From assembly GCA_024734555.1 (NCBI GenBank), contig JANPWX010000026.1, positions 6,575,486 to 6,639,485 of the forward strand: a stretch of DNA of 64,000 nucleotides, in the 5' to 3' direction. Every line of letters begins with the position of its first letter. Positions within the stretch are counted from its first letter, which is position 1. This document shows, piece by piece, positions 14,120 to 28,772 of the stretch. The stretch is from Trochalopteron elliotii (taxonomy: Eukaryota > Chordata > Aves > Passeriformes > Leiothrichidae). A model generated the notes under the pieces. It was not told the origin of the DNA and did not search any database. It saw nothing but the letters and a program-made list of their open reading frames with translations. The position numbers were made by a program, and so were the translations under genes.

Positions 14120-17100
14120 CTCACCCAGCTATTTTCATTGCTGAGCCACAGAGAGAAGTGCTTTGACCTTTGCCAGACTAACTATGGTGTTGCTCAGGTG
14201 AGGAAAACATGCATGAAAGGTGACTTTTCACCGTTTCTCTGTTCACTACCTTTCTAAAAGGGTGGCTTCCCTGTAGGATGGTACACAGAGCAAGGCAATT
14301 ACACTGTGAGGTGACCTCAGGCCAGCACATGGCCTCCCAGTCAGCTGATCAATAGCAACATCTGTGAAGCCCTCTCCATTTTTACACTCAGAATCTCATG
14401 GTGAACATAAAGGATTTGTCAGGGCCAGTGCATAATATTCATTAAAAATTGGTCTTGCACCCAGTGCTAGAAAAAATGCTTTGTATGAAAAAATGTTGCA
14501 AGACACAGTTCTAGCCAAGAGATTTCATGACTGTACAACTTAGTTGCTAATATTAGCTAAGCTGCTAATAAATAACAGGAAATCTTTTTCCTTCTACAAT
14601 GTAAAGACAGCTAATATTGTTACAACTTGAAGCCATGCAAATGCCTTCTCTGCTTGATTCAAAGCTCATTCAACATTGCTGTTAGCACTAGGAGAATGCA
14701 AAAGTCTAGAAGTTTGCAAAAGTTTTAATTTGGGAAGGCAGTCTTGCTCACACTGACATAGTCCACAAAACAAATGCTTTTGCAATGATGGTGACTCCAC
14801 AAGAGCTTGGCAGTTGACTTTGCACAGACTAGTGCTCATCCATTGTAAACAGTATTTTAGTTCAAATACTCCTGAAATTTCCCAGGCCAAACCCTTATAA
14901 AGTGCTTGGCAACCCTAAATCTTATGCTGGAGATGATGAGCATGTATTCAAGATGTCCAGCCATCCATGACATTCCCACGAGTCAGCAAAACCTGGACTG
15001 TCAAGAAAGAAGACTTCAACAAAAAAATTACAACTTTTCAAAGTTGTTATGCTGTACAAAGATATCTACAACTGAAGTTGGTTTTACCACCAGGAAGACC
15101 AGAATGAGTGCTAATACTTTTGAAAAGGAGAACAAATTTCCAACATATCCAGCTGCAGAGGGAGGGAGAAGATCTCTTACTACAAGCTGTGCTTCAAACA
15201 CTGACACACTTGTGGGCAAAACTACTAGCAGCTGACATTCACAAGCATCAGTTCCCCATCCCCTTAGCCTAGCACTCAGGTGCTGCTGTACTGGCTCTTC
15301 TGCCTCTTTCTTCAAGACCAAAGAAGCCAACAGCTGGCAGCTCTGTGCCTGTGCTGACATCTCTGTCACACACGGGCTCTAACTGCTGCTCAGGAAAGGT
15401 GAGGGTCTGACCAAGTCCTATGTGCCAGACCCAGGAGAACATCTCATATACTGCAAGCTGTCTCAGATAGTGTTAGAAGCCAATATGATGACAACTGATT
15501 TAAACCCTAGGGGGACGCTGCTCTTATCACTGTTCTTTCCAGGGCCAGAAATCTCCATTATGTTAGCAATATAATGCACTTCAAGTATTCTTCCTTCAAG
15601 TTCAGCGCTGATGGAGGAAAGTCAATTCCCAGACATGACCAGGTCAGAGAGTGTTATTTATACTGTAAATAATCCAGGATTATTACACTGAGAATAGCCT
15701 GTGGGAGATATTGCTGAAGTCATTTGGACTTAATTTTGCACCAAAATCAAAAGTTTGTACCTGGTAGGCAACAATAAGTAAACATTTCTAATTATCCAAG
15801 CAAACAGCTCCAAGGATTTTGGAAAGAAACAGCAAGCTCTACATCTTTGAGAGTCCTGTGTTTGAAGACACAAGCTTGCCTTCCAAAGCCACACATTTAA
15901 CCCACTATGCTGGCAGTTAGGATCACAAGGCACAAGTTTTGTGAGGTGGTCCTGCAAGAAGCTGAGGCTGAGGAGAGATGTGTGCTATCAGCCAAGTCAC
16001 CGCACATTAACTAGTGACCAATTACTTGCTGAACTGCATTCACTAGTCAGCTGCCAACTGCAGGGTGACTCGAACTTACTTCCATCTGATTTACAACATG
16101 TTAAGCCAATATAATGTTGCTTTGTGCTGTGATGGGAAAGAAACAACCATGCAGTCAACATGACTCAGCTGAGTTGTACCAAGCTGAACAAAAGCAATCC
16201 AGAGGTCACCCCTTTTTCCGGCGTCCCTATCCATCCTTCCTGGAGCACTGGGGTGCGGCACCTTCACAGCCTTATTTGTAGTTAAGTATTATCTCCTTCT
16301 CCTATCCTGACAGAAAATACATCAGAAAAATATATTAGAAGAGAGCATAAGAAACCTGTTAACCATGAATCCTTTTTCCCCCTCTGCCTCCCCTTCATGC
16401 CCTGTATCATTGTGGTCATCCTCACAAATAGCTCCAGGACTAGTTTACTTAATTTGTATGTAACCTCTCCTAATTGATGTTGGAAATAGGTGGAGCTGCT
16501 GCTGTAACAGCAAGAAGCAGTCTGTCACTAGCCACAAGATGCAAGATAAAAACCTAACAAGCAAAATTCTCCCACACACTCTACCCAGGCAAGACAAAAA
16601 TCTAAATATAATCAGTTTGAAGAAATCTAAGCTCATGCTATTCTGCTCCAATTCTAATGTTTGCCAACAACATGGAAAACTTAATTGTGTGAGGAGTGAA
16701 GGCTCATTTGTATCATTTATGCTATTAGGTCTTCATTAGACATTCCTAACTGTTAGGTAAAGCAGCTTGCTGTGTTCTAACCATTATTCATTACTGGAAT
16801 AGCATATTCTGAACTGCTCAGCATTTCAGATGAAGGTCTCCATCTTTACATTTTGAAAATGAGTCTTCTTTGACCTTCCCCCTACCTCCACTTCTGCACT
16901 TCAGCTGCACTATTTTCCTCTGTAGACTGCAGGTTTTAAAATGACAGCTTGATTATGAGCTACATTCAGTTGCACTTCTGGGATGGAGAGGACTAGCTCC
17001 TACTGCCTGAACAAACATCTAAGGCAGGGGTTAAGAAAAAGTCTACTGAAAGTGAAATGGTGTATCAAAATATGAAAGATGCTTCACTAGGACCTAGATT

Positions 17101-20100
17101 CTGACCACCTAGAATTTGAACCAACTCCTATATGGAAAGGAAAACCATAATCAGTTGGCTGCTTGCAATGGCATGTTACTAAGAGATGATATACATAATA
17201 CTTATACATATTTAATAAAAAAGGGTGGTTATTTCTCTTCAGTTCTTCATTCTCGTTCAAGAAAGAGAACCCAAACAACGAAAATCCACCATGAACAAGT
17301 AGCCACTTGGCTCCAGCTGAGAAAACACCACTGCTTATTGTTATATCATATAGCCCTGACAGCTGAATTGCTCTCTGACTGGAAGTGGCTCTGGCTGCCA
17401 ATCTCTTTCCAGGACTCCTGTGTACTAGTACTGAACACCTGGAACAGGGAGATGATCTGTCTGAAGTGTAGAGTTTTATATTGCAGATAGCTAGGTAATT
17501 CAGATACATCTTATCAATAAACTAAGGCTTTTAAAGATGTTGGTGTTTAGACATATCTAATTGCTGCTCCACCAACATGCCCCAGTATCACTGTCTGTCT
17601 ACATATCACAGGCATACTGAGTTTAGCTGGTCAGACTTCTTCCAGAATGCAGTTCATCCAATTTAATGCTACCTGCAGGATGTCTGCCACACATCCGGTC
17701 CTCCAAGTGACAGCAGTGTGGGCGTGTTGGACCTATTCTTGGTGACTCCCATCAGGTCTTGACAACTAAATGGATTAAACGTCTATAAGAAATATGAAGG
17801 CTGTTTCAGGTCACCACACTGGAAGCCTGGGCTAAGTTTATCCCCTTGTGACAAAAAAAGGCTTTAGAAACAAGAGGGAAAAAGAGACAACACAGAGCAG
17901 AGGAAGGGAGTCTATTAAGATGCCCTTCAAAAAGCTGGTGATGTCTCCAAAGGCAGATGGCAAAATAGCAAACTCTGGTTCTAAAATGCCAACATAACAC
18001 AGAATCACAGAAAGATTCAGTGAACAGTTTGGTCAAGACAAACTGGCTGATGAATCCTCTTTCAGCATGTTGGGTATAAAGTCCTTAGGACCAATAGACT
18101 ACCAGACTGTTAAAGGAGTACCGACAGAAGATGCATTCAAAACAAGAAGTTAAGGAAATACCAGCCTAGTAAGGTCTGTACTCTGGAGTGCTTCTTTAGA
18201 AGTAGTTTATCTTCTGTGTTCAGCAGAACAGAATTTATTCATTCTTTTATTATCATTTGCTAAGGTCAGGTAATTTCAACCAAACATTCAAAAATAACTC
18301 CTACAGAGCGGAGAGTGAGGAAGAAGAGAACAGAAGCTCCCCCTCGTGAAGACATTTGACAGCAGTAACAACATTAAAACTTGAGCTGGTTCTCAAGATG
18401 CTACTTCTCCACACAAAAGATAGCTAGCAAATCAGAGACCATCAGCACATGACAATAAACACAAGAGCAGAAGTTGGACAGGCATCAAAATTTCTGTCAC
18501 GTACTTAGGTAAGCATCAAGAGGGAATGAATTGACAAACCCGAGGCCTGAAAAGCTCAGCAGTTTCCTTAGCAAGGTGAGAAGCAAACATGCCTTCAAAA
18601 CAGCAGGAGGCCAAGGAGTATGACAGTTTTAATCACTCTATTTTCTGATATCTCTGCCAACCTTTCCAAGCACCTATAGCCAGAACAAGCCTCAACTCTT
18701 CTCAAACAAAAAAACAACAAAAAAAAAAGAAGTACCTGTCTCTAATTTTCACTCCTTAAGACAGCGTGACACACAGGCAGAGATATCACACTAGAGAGGA
18801 GACATGACTTAACCACCTGCAGGGCCAGGTTTAAGTTCCAGCACTTGTAAAATTATCGAACAATGCAAATGCTACAGGCATTTAGTGAATTTAAAAGCAA
18901 TAAATTTACAGCAGGTTTTCCTACATTATCCAATTACTACCTTGCTGCAAGATATGAGTGTGACAAACAGCTGTGTAATATTTATGAAAAGTATAAAGCA
19001 GTTGACTATCCAACTACAAATAACAGGGCACTTCAAGGCTGACATCACTGTTAGTTGTACGTAACTGGAGGGAATTTGTCTCCAGTTGTGGCAAGGCTGC
19101 AGAAGTCCTCACTTCGCACATATCAAAATGGGTCATAACAACAAGGATCTCCCAAGGACATGACCTTCTGCACAATTGACATTGGCCTGTAAGACATAAC
19201 CTACTGCATTAATTCAGCTGGGATCACTGTGAGATACAATTGTTCTGGCCCAACTTGCACTTCGGGGACTACATTACAAAGCTGTGGAGTAAAAGGAAAA
19301 GAACATGCAATAAGCACATCCTTACAGTATCTCCCACAGCAGACAACCTGATCAGACTATATTTCTCTTTTGAACTACAAGCGAAATAGCAGATCTGATT
19401 TTGGATGTGTATCAGACTGGTATCAGACCCAGAAAAAAAAAATCAAAGCCTGGTTTCTTATGGAGAAAAAAGTCTTCTGCCACCACATTTCCTCTGTACT
19501 TATCCTCAATAGTTCCACGCCACCATATGAAAGGAAGACGATGTTTACACCTGTACTGATGAAAGGCTGGTGTTTGAATTCAGGGCTCCTAAATAACAAA
19601 GGAACTCTTAGGGGTGAGGTGATCAATGACACAGCCAACAACACTAACCAAAAGCCAGTCAGACAAAGATCCATACAAACCCAAGTTTCTTGGCCTTGCT
19701 GCAACAGTAGGTATCTTGAGAAAGCAGCAAAAAAGGTGACTTTGGCTCTGTGAGCAGTGCTGGCAACCCAAACGGGCAGACAGCAGGAGCTAGGACAGGC
19801 ATGGAGCTATTGCTTAATGGCTAAAGCCTCTGATGGTAGAAAACAGCAAAAAGCCCCTAGACTGTTAATCTGCTAATAGTGCCTAGTTTCTCACTCAGAA
19901 GAAAGCCATGTCTTACACTCCCATGCAATAGCAGATGGGAAAGCCATCACAACACACCATTCCTTGCCAGCAGATAGTCAAAAAGGCAGTGTCTGTGCAG
20001 CCCAGGCCAGCTGGGGCTGCCAAGCAGCCCCCCTGCACACAGCCATCTGTAGTAGCTCTCACCTGCTAGGCTGACCTTCCTAGCTGCATCTGTCAAGACG

Positions 20101-21527
20101 TCTCTGGAGTGGCAAGCTCTGCAGAAATTTTAAAATCTTTTCAACTTAAAAAGGAAAACTTTACTCTAAGCTAAAATTAACTTTTTAAGCAGAAGAAGCA
20201 AAGTGCCTATACAAAATTAAAAAAAAAAAAAAATCCAAAACATGTATAGGCAGGTGTCTCCTAAGGGACTTGTCCTCTTCGGCAGGTTTGATTCTGGTCA
20301 CTCTGGTGGGTTTCTGGATTGCAGCAAACATTATACAATCCCCCCCCACACCAAGGAAGTTGCTCTTTTCTGTCACAAGAGGTATTGTCACCTGCTCCCC
20401 AACTCCATAGCATCCCCACATCACGTGTAGGCTCCCAGAGCTCTGGCATCTCTTTTTGCCAATTACCAATCAAGCAGAGATTACATTCTAGACATTAGGT
20501 TTCATGACCTTGCAGTGTTCCCTTCTTTCTTTTGAGAAAGCCAGACTTCATGTTGTTTGGGTTGCCTTGATACTGCCCATATTTCCATACACAATCTAAT
20601 TTCATCCATTTAAGAGTTTTTAATTGACTGACCAAATTAAACCACCCAGATGTGACGTGATCTGCTTCATAACACAGGAATTGAAACCTGTCCCATTCAC
20701 AAACACTCCCATAAGTAAGGTGGCTGTGCCACGAAATAGGACCCATACACTTTCCCACACCAAAAGGTCAGCTAAAACCCAAGGGGTCCACAAAATCTAG
20801 GAAAGTCTTTTCCTAAGAGGGACAGCTGTCATACAGCCTTCCAAGACAAGGAGACAACAATGACAAGAAACCAGATCTGAAGGTTCCTGGCTTCCACAGT
20901 GTCACAGCCACCTTGTCAGGCCTATGACTAGATGTTTACTGCGGTTGAATAAAATATCCTGTCACCACCTGTTTCAAAAATATCTTGTCTCAAAATTACA
21001 GCCATGACAAGCAGAATAAATGAAATTGATCAATTTCAAGTTACTCAGAAATTGAATTTTTAAAAATTATTTTACCCTATAGAACAGCTTGAAAGAAGTC
21101 AGTTTAAGTTTAGTTTTTTTAAAAAATATAGAAGCTTTAAAACTTAAGTAATCTAGCATTGTCAGAATGACACTGAAGGGGGAAAAAACCTCAAACCACC
21201 AAACACTTTTGTTCTCAGAGCAAAGTTATTTTTGTTCCCAAAGCAAAGTAATTTTTTGGCTGTTCTTTGGATTGTCAAGTTCTTATCCAATACATCCACA
21301 TTTGAGGCAACTATAATACCTAAAGAAGCCATAATTAAGATAATTAACCTATCATACACACATAATTATGATTTCTACTTCAATACTTGGAAGAATTACT
21401 AACATGTTGCTACATGATACAAATTTAAAAAGAACTTCAAAGAAGCAGTTAGTAGGTTATAAAATAAAACAGGAGGCAATTAAAACTGTTCAGCTGATTG
21501 CAGAGACTACCACCACAGAAGGATATA
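14120..21527. other. Gene-free stretch
   Basis: It is A/C-leaning on the plus strand with no supported exon. An A15 run lies at 20219-20233. Frames on opposite strands at 17087-17509 (140 and 124 codons) are the longest, but have no recognised motif. Confidence 0.6.
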
Positions 21528-22055
21528 CTTGGTGTGATTGGGATGAATTTTCTTCACAGCAGCCCGTATGGTACTGTGTTTTAGATTTGTGATCAAAATA
21601 GTATTGATAACACACCAATATTTCAGCTATTGCTGAACAGTGCTGCACAGCAACAAGACCTTCACTGTTTCCCACTCTACTTTTCCACACCCTGCCAAGC
21701 AAGTAGGCTAAAAAGTAGGCAGAAGATTGTGAGGAGTCACTGACAGGACAGCTGACCCTAACTGATTAAAGGGATATCTCATCACATAACACCATGTTTG
21801 GCAAAAAACTCAGGGATCACATTTTCCAAAGTAATTGCTGCTTAGACACTGGCTGGGCATCCCACTTCTTGTGGAAGGTGGTGAGTTACTGCCTTTGTGT
21901 CACTTGATGTCCACACACATACACACTGTCCTCCATTTCAACTGTCTTCATCTTTACCCAAGAGTTTTTCTTGCATTTGCTCTTCTGATTCTCTCCCTCA
22001 TCTTGCTGCATGGACCTGAGCCATCAGCTAATTATTAACTGCTAACCAGGATGAG
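21528..22055 (+). mobile_element. Near-complete ERVL-like LTR
   Basis: It runs from a region like GGGATGAATTTTCTTCACAG, through TTGATAACACACCAATATTT and GGACAGCTGACCCTAACTGA, to GAGTTTTTCTTGCATTTGCT and CTGATTCTCTCCCTCATCTT. These blocks are in the order expected of one avian LTR family, the same as the copies at 55.5 and 61.9 kb. It is diverged, and its ends are uncertain by tens of bases. Confidence 0.7.
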
Positions 22056-25000
22056 CTCCCTTCAGAATCCCAAAAGACAGAGTTACTCCTTACAAACCAA
22101 GGAACGGGGAGTTATGCAGGTCACATTAAAGAAAATTTAGGATAACTTGGGGTTCTGGAAAAAAAACCTACAGGGGAATTGAAAATTTATTGTGACAGCT
22201 AGAGTTTTCAGGAGCAGAAAACAGCAACAAAAAACCCCATGTAGGTTATTCAGCACATCAGAAACCAGCTGGTTGAACGGGTTCTAAACTACTAGGACAA
22301 AGATAACGCAGATAAAGTCAGCACAGCAACACTACATATTTCTGCATCTGCTTTCACTTTAGGAGATGTGGAACAGAAAATCCACAGGTTTGTGTTAACT
22401 CTTTTCAGAAAAATGCAAAGTACTTCTGGGGGCGAAAAAAAAAGATAAAAGTCAAAGTACAAAACCTTATAAATGGGCTCAAAATGAAACGTAAAATCCT
22501 ATGTCAGAAAAACACAAATGAGTGAGCCAACGGTGCTGACAAATTCAAAACCAACCCACAGATTAAATTAGACCCATGTATTATGACTCATCTGAATAAT
22601 TGTCGAGCAAGTCGTATCTGAAAAAACATCTCAGCATGGAAGAATTTCTACACCTGGGTCAGAGAAGGTAATCTGTACTCAGTTGCCTTGCTTTGCAGCA
22701 GAATTTGTCGGTACCTTGCAGAGAAAGCCAGGTGGCAGAGGAGGAGCAGAAAGGAGACAGAACAAATGAAAGTTCAGAGTACACCTGTGATGAGCTGCAG
22801 AAGCAGATTATTCCAATAACAACAGATAGAGAAACAAGGTTGAGAAGAAAAGGATAAACCACATTCCATATGTATCAACACAGAGCAGTATGGAGAGGTT
22901 TGGTGAGTAGATGCTCCCATCTGAAAGGTCAAGTTAAGTTCGTAAGCTTTTCCGGGCTGAACAACTGTTGCCGTCATCTCAAATCTATTGCATTTCATTA
23001 CCTGCTCCCACAATAACTCCTCTCTGAGGCAAACCTCTGAAGGCACAGGAGTTGCCTAAGGCCCCTCCTGCTACCTCTGGCACATGTGCTGCCTCCTTGA
23101 CAATCACTGTGCTTCATCAAGACTTATCATGCCCCACAGAAAGCCTTGCCATGCAACTGGCACCTCAGCTTCCAGCAGCAGGACTCAGTCATTAAGGGTT
23201 AGCTCACATACATTATCCAGCCAAAGCACTGTACCACAACACACACCATACAAGGAGAGGGATCACATTGTATCCTAATTTTAAATGGTAGGGGCTTTCT
23301 TGGGGGAAGGTGTGGGAGGCATATGCATAACTGGACGACACTTAAAGGCTCCAGACGTGCAGAAGCCCTTTAGGACATAATGTAAAATTTTAGGGGAACA
23401 TATGTACAGGCTGAGAAGTGCCATCTCAAATAAGAAGCATTTCTTAAATCCAACTTATGGACAATTTCCTGAGAAAGATGTACAATTTTTTGAGCTTCAA
23501 CTTTTTCAGTGCTACATTGAAACCTATTATGTGATATCAAGGCTTCAAACACATGCAATCTCGTCAATACTGATTCTGATCACTGATTCAGAGTCTAATC
23601 ATTTCCTTCCAACATTTCACCTCTTACCACTTGTCTACTGACAAGACACTTCCTGGTAATTTACTTTCATTTCTTTAACATTTACGGTGAGGCAAAGCAC
23701 CAAAGTATGAATCTTACTTCTAAAATTTAAAGGCAATAGAATACCCACTCTTATGGTGTCTGAGTCCTTAATAATTGTCCAACCTGTTCTTCTAAGCTTC
23801 AGTTACAGATATTCTAAAGCTTCTGTACATAAACAAACAACCAAGAGCACTCAAACTGTAGTTGCTCATTTGTGAGTTGGAAGAGGAATCAGAAGACCCA
23901 GCAATACCCTTTGAGCCCCAGCTTCTATTATAGCTCTACTGTTGATCTATAAAACCCCATAGTTTTGCTATCTGACTCATGACTCTAAGTATCCAATGAG
24001 GTAATACAGATGAACAATCAAACAATTTGATAAACAATCAAACTCACACGAAAAAAAATTCCAAAACTTAAGATAATTGGAAAAGAACACAGAATGAGTA
24101 AGTCTAAAATCCAATCCTATGAAGCATAAGTATTCCAGCAGCCCCAGAAACAGAAAAGCATTGTGGCTTAAAAATAGGGTGTGATACCAGATAACAGCAG
24201 TGATTCAGCTGGAAGACAATGAGAGTACAAAAGCAAGAGACAAGCCAAAACCTGCACTGTAATGACAACACACAGTCACAGCCTTAACATCTCCTTTGGT
24301 GCTGGAATGAGAGGTTAAGAACAGGGCAACCTGTTTCATGAGTACAAATAATAGGAAAAACTATGGCCATCACAGAAGCAAAAGCCATCACAAACACAAA
24401 TGGCTATTACCAGCTTATCTCCTGACAGTGATGCACACTGCAGCCATCTGCAATCAAATACAGCAAGCCACTTTGCAAAGCAGCATGGCTTTTGCAATTT
24501 GAACCAAGACATTTAGTCACAACCAAGAGTCTGGCCATAAAGACTGCAGATGCAAAAGAGAACAATATTAGGAGCAAATGAATTTCCTGCCACTGTAAAA
24601 TGAGTAAAATGTATGTCTCAACTTGACCATCCACATGCTTATATGTGCAGAAGGAGACAGTATGTCTTCATGCAATTGCTAATGTCTGTTTACACACTGT
24701 CCTTTTTTTTAAATGAATGAACATAACATTTGGTCCCATTGATGTAGTTTCATGGTTTTGGGGTCAAGAGAAAGAAACATACATAACCTCTACCCAAAAC
24801 CAGATATGCATGCCAAAGAAACATCTCTACAATTATGAGATGGATTGCATTTTTTTTCTTAGATTCTTCCTGCCTTTCAATTCCCCTTGGATATTGCTTC
24901 TAATAGTCTAAACCTCTGAGCAACTGCTACTCTGAACCTGATTTCTCAAAGATGGACCATTACTGCAGGCAGTGTCTCCCAACAAACTCAATGGGCTTTG

Positions 25001-28000
25001 ACATTTTAAGAGCTGGAGGAAGGGGTGGAGAGCAGTGTAGGAAAAGAGGCTACTACCCCTATTGAGAACACCATTTATGGTCACATCTTGTTAGACACCA
25101 GAAACTCTGCTAAAGACATACAGGTAACTGGGTTTTAATTTCTTTAGGATTCCCAAAGAACTACTTAATAACAGAAAACCCCCTACAAACTCACCGAATA
25201 GAAGTTTCCTTCTTTCTCCAAAGATGACTTCCCAGAAACATTATCCCAATGATTACATTAAGTCTTTAATCTGACCTTGAACCCTGAACAGCTCTCTGCA
25301 GAGAGAAACACAGCAGAAGATGTTCAGAACTGTCAGCACACTGAAGCCTTGCTGTGCTCAGCTACGACAGTGAGAGGTCGAAAAGGTGACCTTTACAGTC
25401 TGGTACCTAGACAGCACATGATGCTGCCTTTCTTCAATTCTTTCTTAAAAATCTGTAGTATCAGAAACTAAAACCCTTCACATTTCTTCCTCAGGACAGA
25501 ATAGAAAAAAATACACTGGCACAAGACAGGAAACCTGACACATGTTCTTCTCTATGATGTTGTTGAAAGCAACCTGTCCATTTTGTATAGCTTTGAACTA
25601 TGCTACTGCCCATGGGTGTGAATACGGTGTGGAGAGCCCTGGACACTATTTTTGTTACCCAAAGAATTCCTTGGTTTGCATCAAGGTGCTATTCATCTAT
25701 TTCAGGATAAGTTAAGGTAGGGCTACCTAGCTAATGATAGGGTCTACTATAGTACCATGTAGACACCTAGTCTTGTCAAGCTTGTTCTTTAAACCTCTGT
25801 CTAATTGGGCTAGACAGTTTGTACCACACAGTAATTGTTCATACACTTCCAGTGAGGCGACAGCTAAGAAGAGAGCTGTACTTTCCGCAACGATAAATCA
25901 CAGCAGAGGGGAGTGAGTAGAGATTACCAAATACACACCCCACCCCTTCAGTGCAGAACAGCATGTAAGCTGAGCCCCAAGTATAGGGCTCACTGCCAGT
26001 AAAGAGTAACTGCAAAAGGATTTATTAAGGACCATAAGGCCACACTTAACTTCAGGTGTTTGGTTAGGATCTTGTGGCTACTGTAAGGCTCAGACAGCTC
26101 TTGTAGTTCTGTAAAGGCCCAGCTGAACTCAACAAATGCAAATGTCAAAAACAGATCTGAGAAACACATCTCAGGGATGACCCTAATTACAACCTTACGG
26201 CCTCTCATTTCCCAGGGAAGCAGACACCGCAAGGAGAAAAGATTGAAATATCACCCAAACAAATCCTGCCACATCCACACAAGGTCTAGGATGCCAAGCA
26301 GCATCTTCATGACAGTGATCTCAAGGGGGTCCTGCATTTCCTTTCTTCCAGCCATAACCACTGTTGACCCCTTTACTGCAGCAAAGAAAAAAAAAATAGT
26401 TCATATTGATCTGGAATCAAAGTGTGCACTAAACACAAGATGCTGCCACCTCCTGATTCAGTAGGGGACTGACCTAGAAAACCCACAAAGCTAAACAGGT
26501 TTGCAGCTGGACTGAGCCCATCTAAGCACTACTCAAGGCAGCCAAAAGGGGACAGATGCCCTTTCTCTCTGTTCATCCTGCCTCTTGAAAAAGCTATTTC
26601 ACCTCATATTCTGGAAAGGCATCCATGAAAGAAAAACGAAACTTTTATTTCAGATAAACAATTTAAATCTGGTCAGTGATAACTATGAGAACTGGAGGCA
26701 GCAAAACTGAAAGCAAGGAGCAGGCAAGATAGAAGAGATGATCACCATAACCTGCAGCAGAAACACAGACGACTTCAGCTGTATCACTTAACCTTACTGC
26801 ACGGGATTTGAAAAGGCAAAAGACAAAGGAACTGTCTGGTCTCTAAAGCAGAGGTGCTCAAAGAAGGGAAAATTGAAGTGATGACTATACAATGCACATT
26901 CTTCAGGTCTCCCCACAAAACCAAAATCAATGGGACCACTCAAACTCAGCTTTGTCCTAACTTGCTTGTCACTGAAGTGACTACTCAACTCTTCAGGGTC
27001 AGTCTGTCTCACAGCATGCACTTCCAAAAGCATTTCTCAGGTTTTATTTATGTTCATAAAATGCTCACCCTCCTTGAAACCCAGTGAAAACAAATAGATG
27101 TCGCCCTTAACACTGCCAGCATGAAAATCACACCACTTGAGGGGACAGGGGGAGCAGGAAGAAGCCTGACCAGGGGAAAAAAACAGGCAACAAACACAAA
27201 CAGGAAAAACGATGGGAAAAGCAGTCAAACCCACATCTTGTGGGAGACAGGGAAAAATCTTTTTGGCTTCCAAGAACTTAAGTTTCCCTTTCCCCCCTCC
27301 CCCCTCCAACTTATTAACTTGCTAATTAAAAATAATTTTTGAGTAATCCTTATTGGGAGTTTCCTGTTTACACAGCAGTTACTCTGTGATCCAATAAACT
27401 CCTTGGCCTGAAATACGTGACCTTGACACACACTCAGTCCAGCATACAGCAGTTACCTTGTAAACAGGAAGCTGCCAGTGCACCAAGGCACAGGAACAAG
27501 AAGCACACAGAAGTTATACTTCACCACCAGCACCTCCTGCAGCTTACTTCAAATGCAAATCAGGAATTAAATCAAATAATACGTCATGAATATCTACGCC
27601 AACAAGTGTTTGTCAGCACTCTCTGAAGCTTTCTTGAAAAATCACAGCTTTCTTTTAACTGTAAACATCTTCTATGGGCTGACATAGCCAAAAGACTTGC
27701 AGGCATCACAGGGTGGCTTTTGAAAGGCTTTTAGGCATAAATGAATAAGAGCAAAGCAGAGGGAATTTTATTATCACCTGCACGTTACTGTCTTGGGGTT
27801 ATAGGCAGATGACAAGCATTAGTGCTCATACATTCTAGAAGGTACCAGGCTTTATGGGAATCACACACACAGTAACGCCAGTGAAATGTATGGGTGTATC
27901 AGTAGAGACTTAAATACCAGGCTGCAGCTACATGGATGGCTTCCTGCTAACCTGCATCACAAAATTCTGCCTTTCGATAAGAGCAGGAGCAGTAACAAGG

Positions 28001-28734
28001 CTTATCCTCTGATCTGGAACACAAATTCCAAACCAGTGGACATGTGCATTTTAATCTTAGACACACTGATCTACTTTACAAAAGTGATAGTCCCACCTCA
28101 CCTTGGTTCTCCACAGTTCTAAGGTATACAGACTGCAACAGGCCTGTGAAAAAATAATTTCCAAAAATACACCTCAAGCAACCAGCAGCCATTCCCACTC
28201 AGGCTCTTGATAGATAGCAAAAGGCCTGGACATAAAAGCTACACCAAGTTTGACTCCTGTATGGAATACATATATTCTCAGTTACCCTAGTCACTTCTCA
28301 GTAGTGGCCCATCTTAGTAGATAGTCTTCAGAGAATGTCCATTAGCAGTTCCTAGCACAAAAAAGAAGGACAAATTGGCTAATACTAAGATGTTACAAAG
28401 ACCATTTCAAAGGGAGAATCTCCAAGCACCTAGTAATCTGGTTTTGGAAGGCATTTGGCAGACACTGAGGCAATTCTTCAACATTCTTTTAAAACAGGTT
28501 AGAGCAAAGCAATTAGCTGTCCCTTTAAATAACTGTATCCATGAAATCTCTGACACAGGAAGACCTAAAAGAGAAGTCACTACAAAGCTTAGCACCATTT
28601 TTCCCTCCCTTCCACAGCTATTTGTTATATTGTAATCTACACAGGAAGCCACAGCTACCAGCTGCTTGCTGCACTAAGAAGTCTCTCTTACCCTGTGATT
28701 CTTGAACAAGAGCCCATCAATAAAAAAATATACA
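22056..28734. other. Gene-free stretch, strongly A/C-skewed
   Basis: No coding exon or identified repeat. The plus strand is A-rich in places (24001-24060 contains 33 A, 12 T, 10 C, 5 G). I saw no serine-protease or UGT motif here. Confidence 0.6.
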
Positions 28735-28772
28735 AATGGTTAGGGCTGAAAGGGACCTCTGGAGTCTATATA
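28735..28772 (-). mobile_element. CR1 3' end remnant
   Basis: The plus strand reads ATGGTTAGGGCTGAAAGGGA then CCTCTGGAG, matching the reverse complement of the CR1 3' end. The similarity stops after about 35 bases. Confidence 0.5.

Noticed and set aside
17087..17509. Overlapping open frames of 140 (minus) and 124 (plus) codons
   Set aside because: No known motif, no splice context, and long frames on both strands at once suggest chance.
22774..23046. 90-codon minus-strand frame with a plausible secreted-protein look
   Set aside because: No family recognised, no signal peptide, and no matching neighbour exon.
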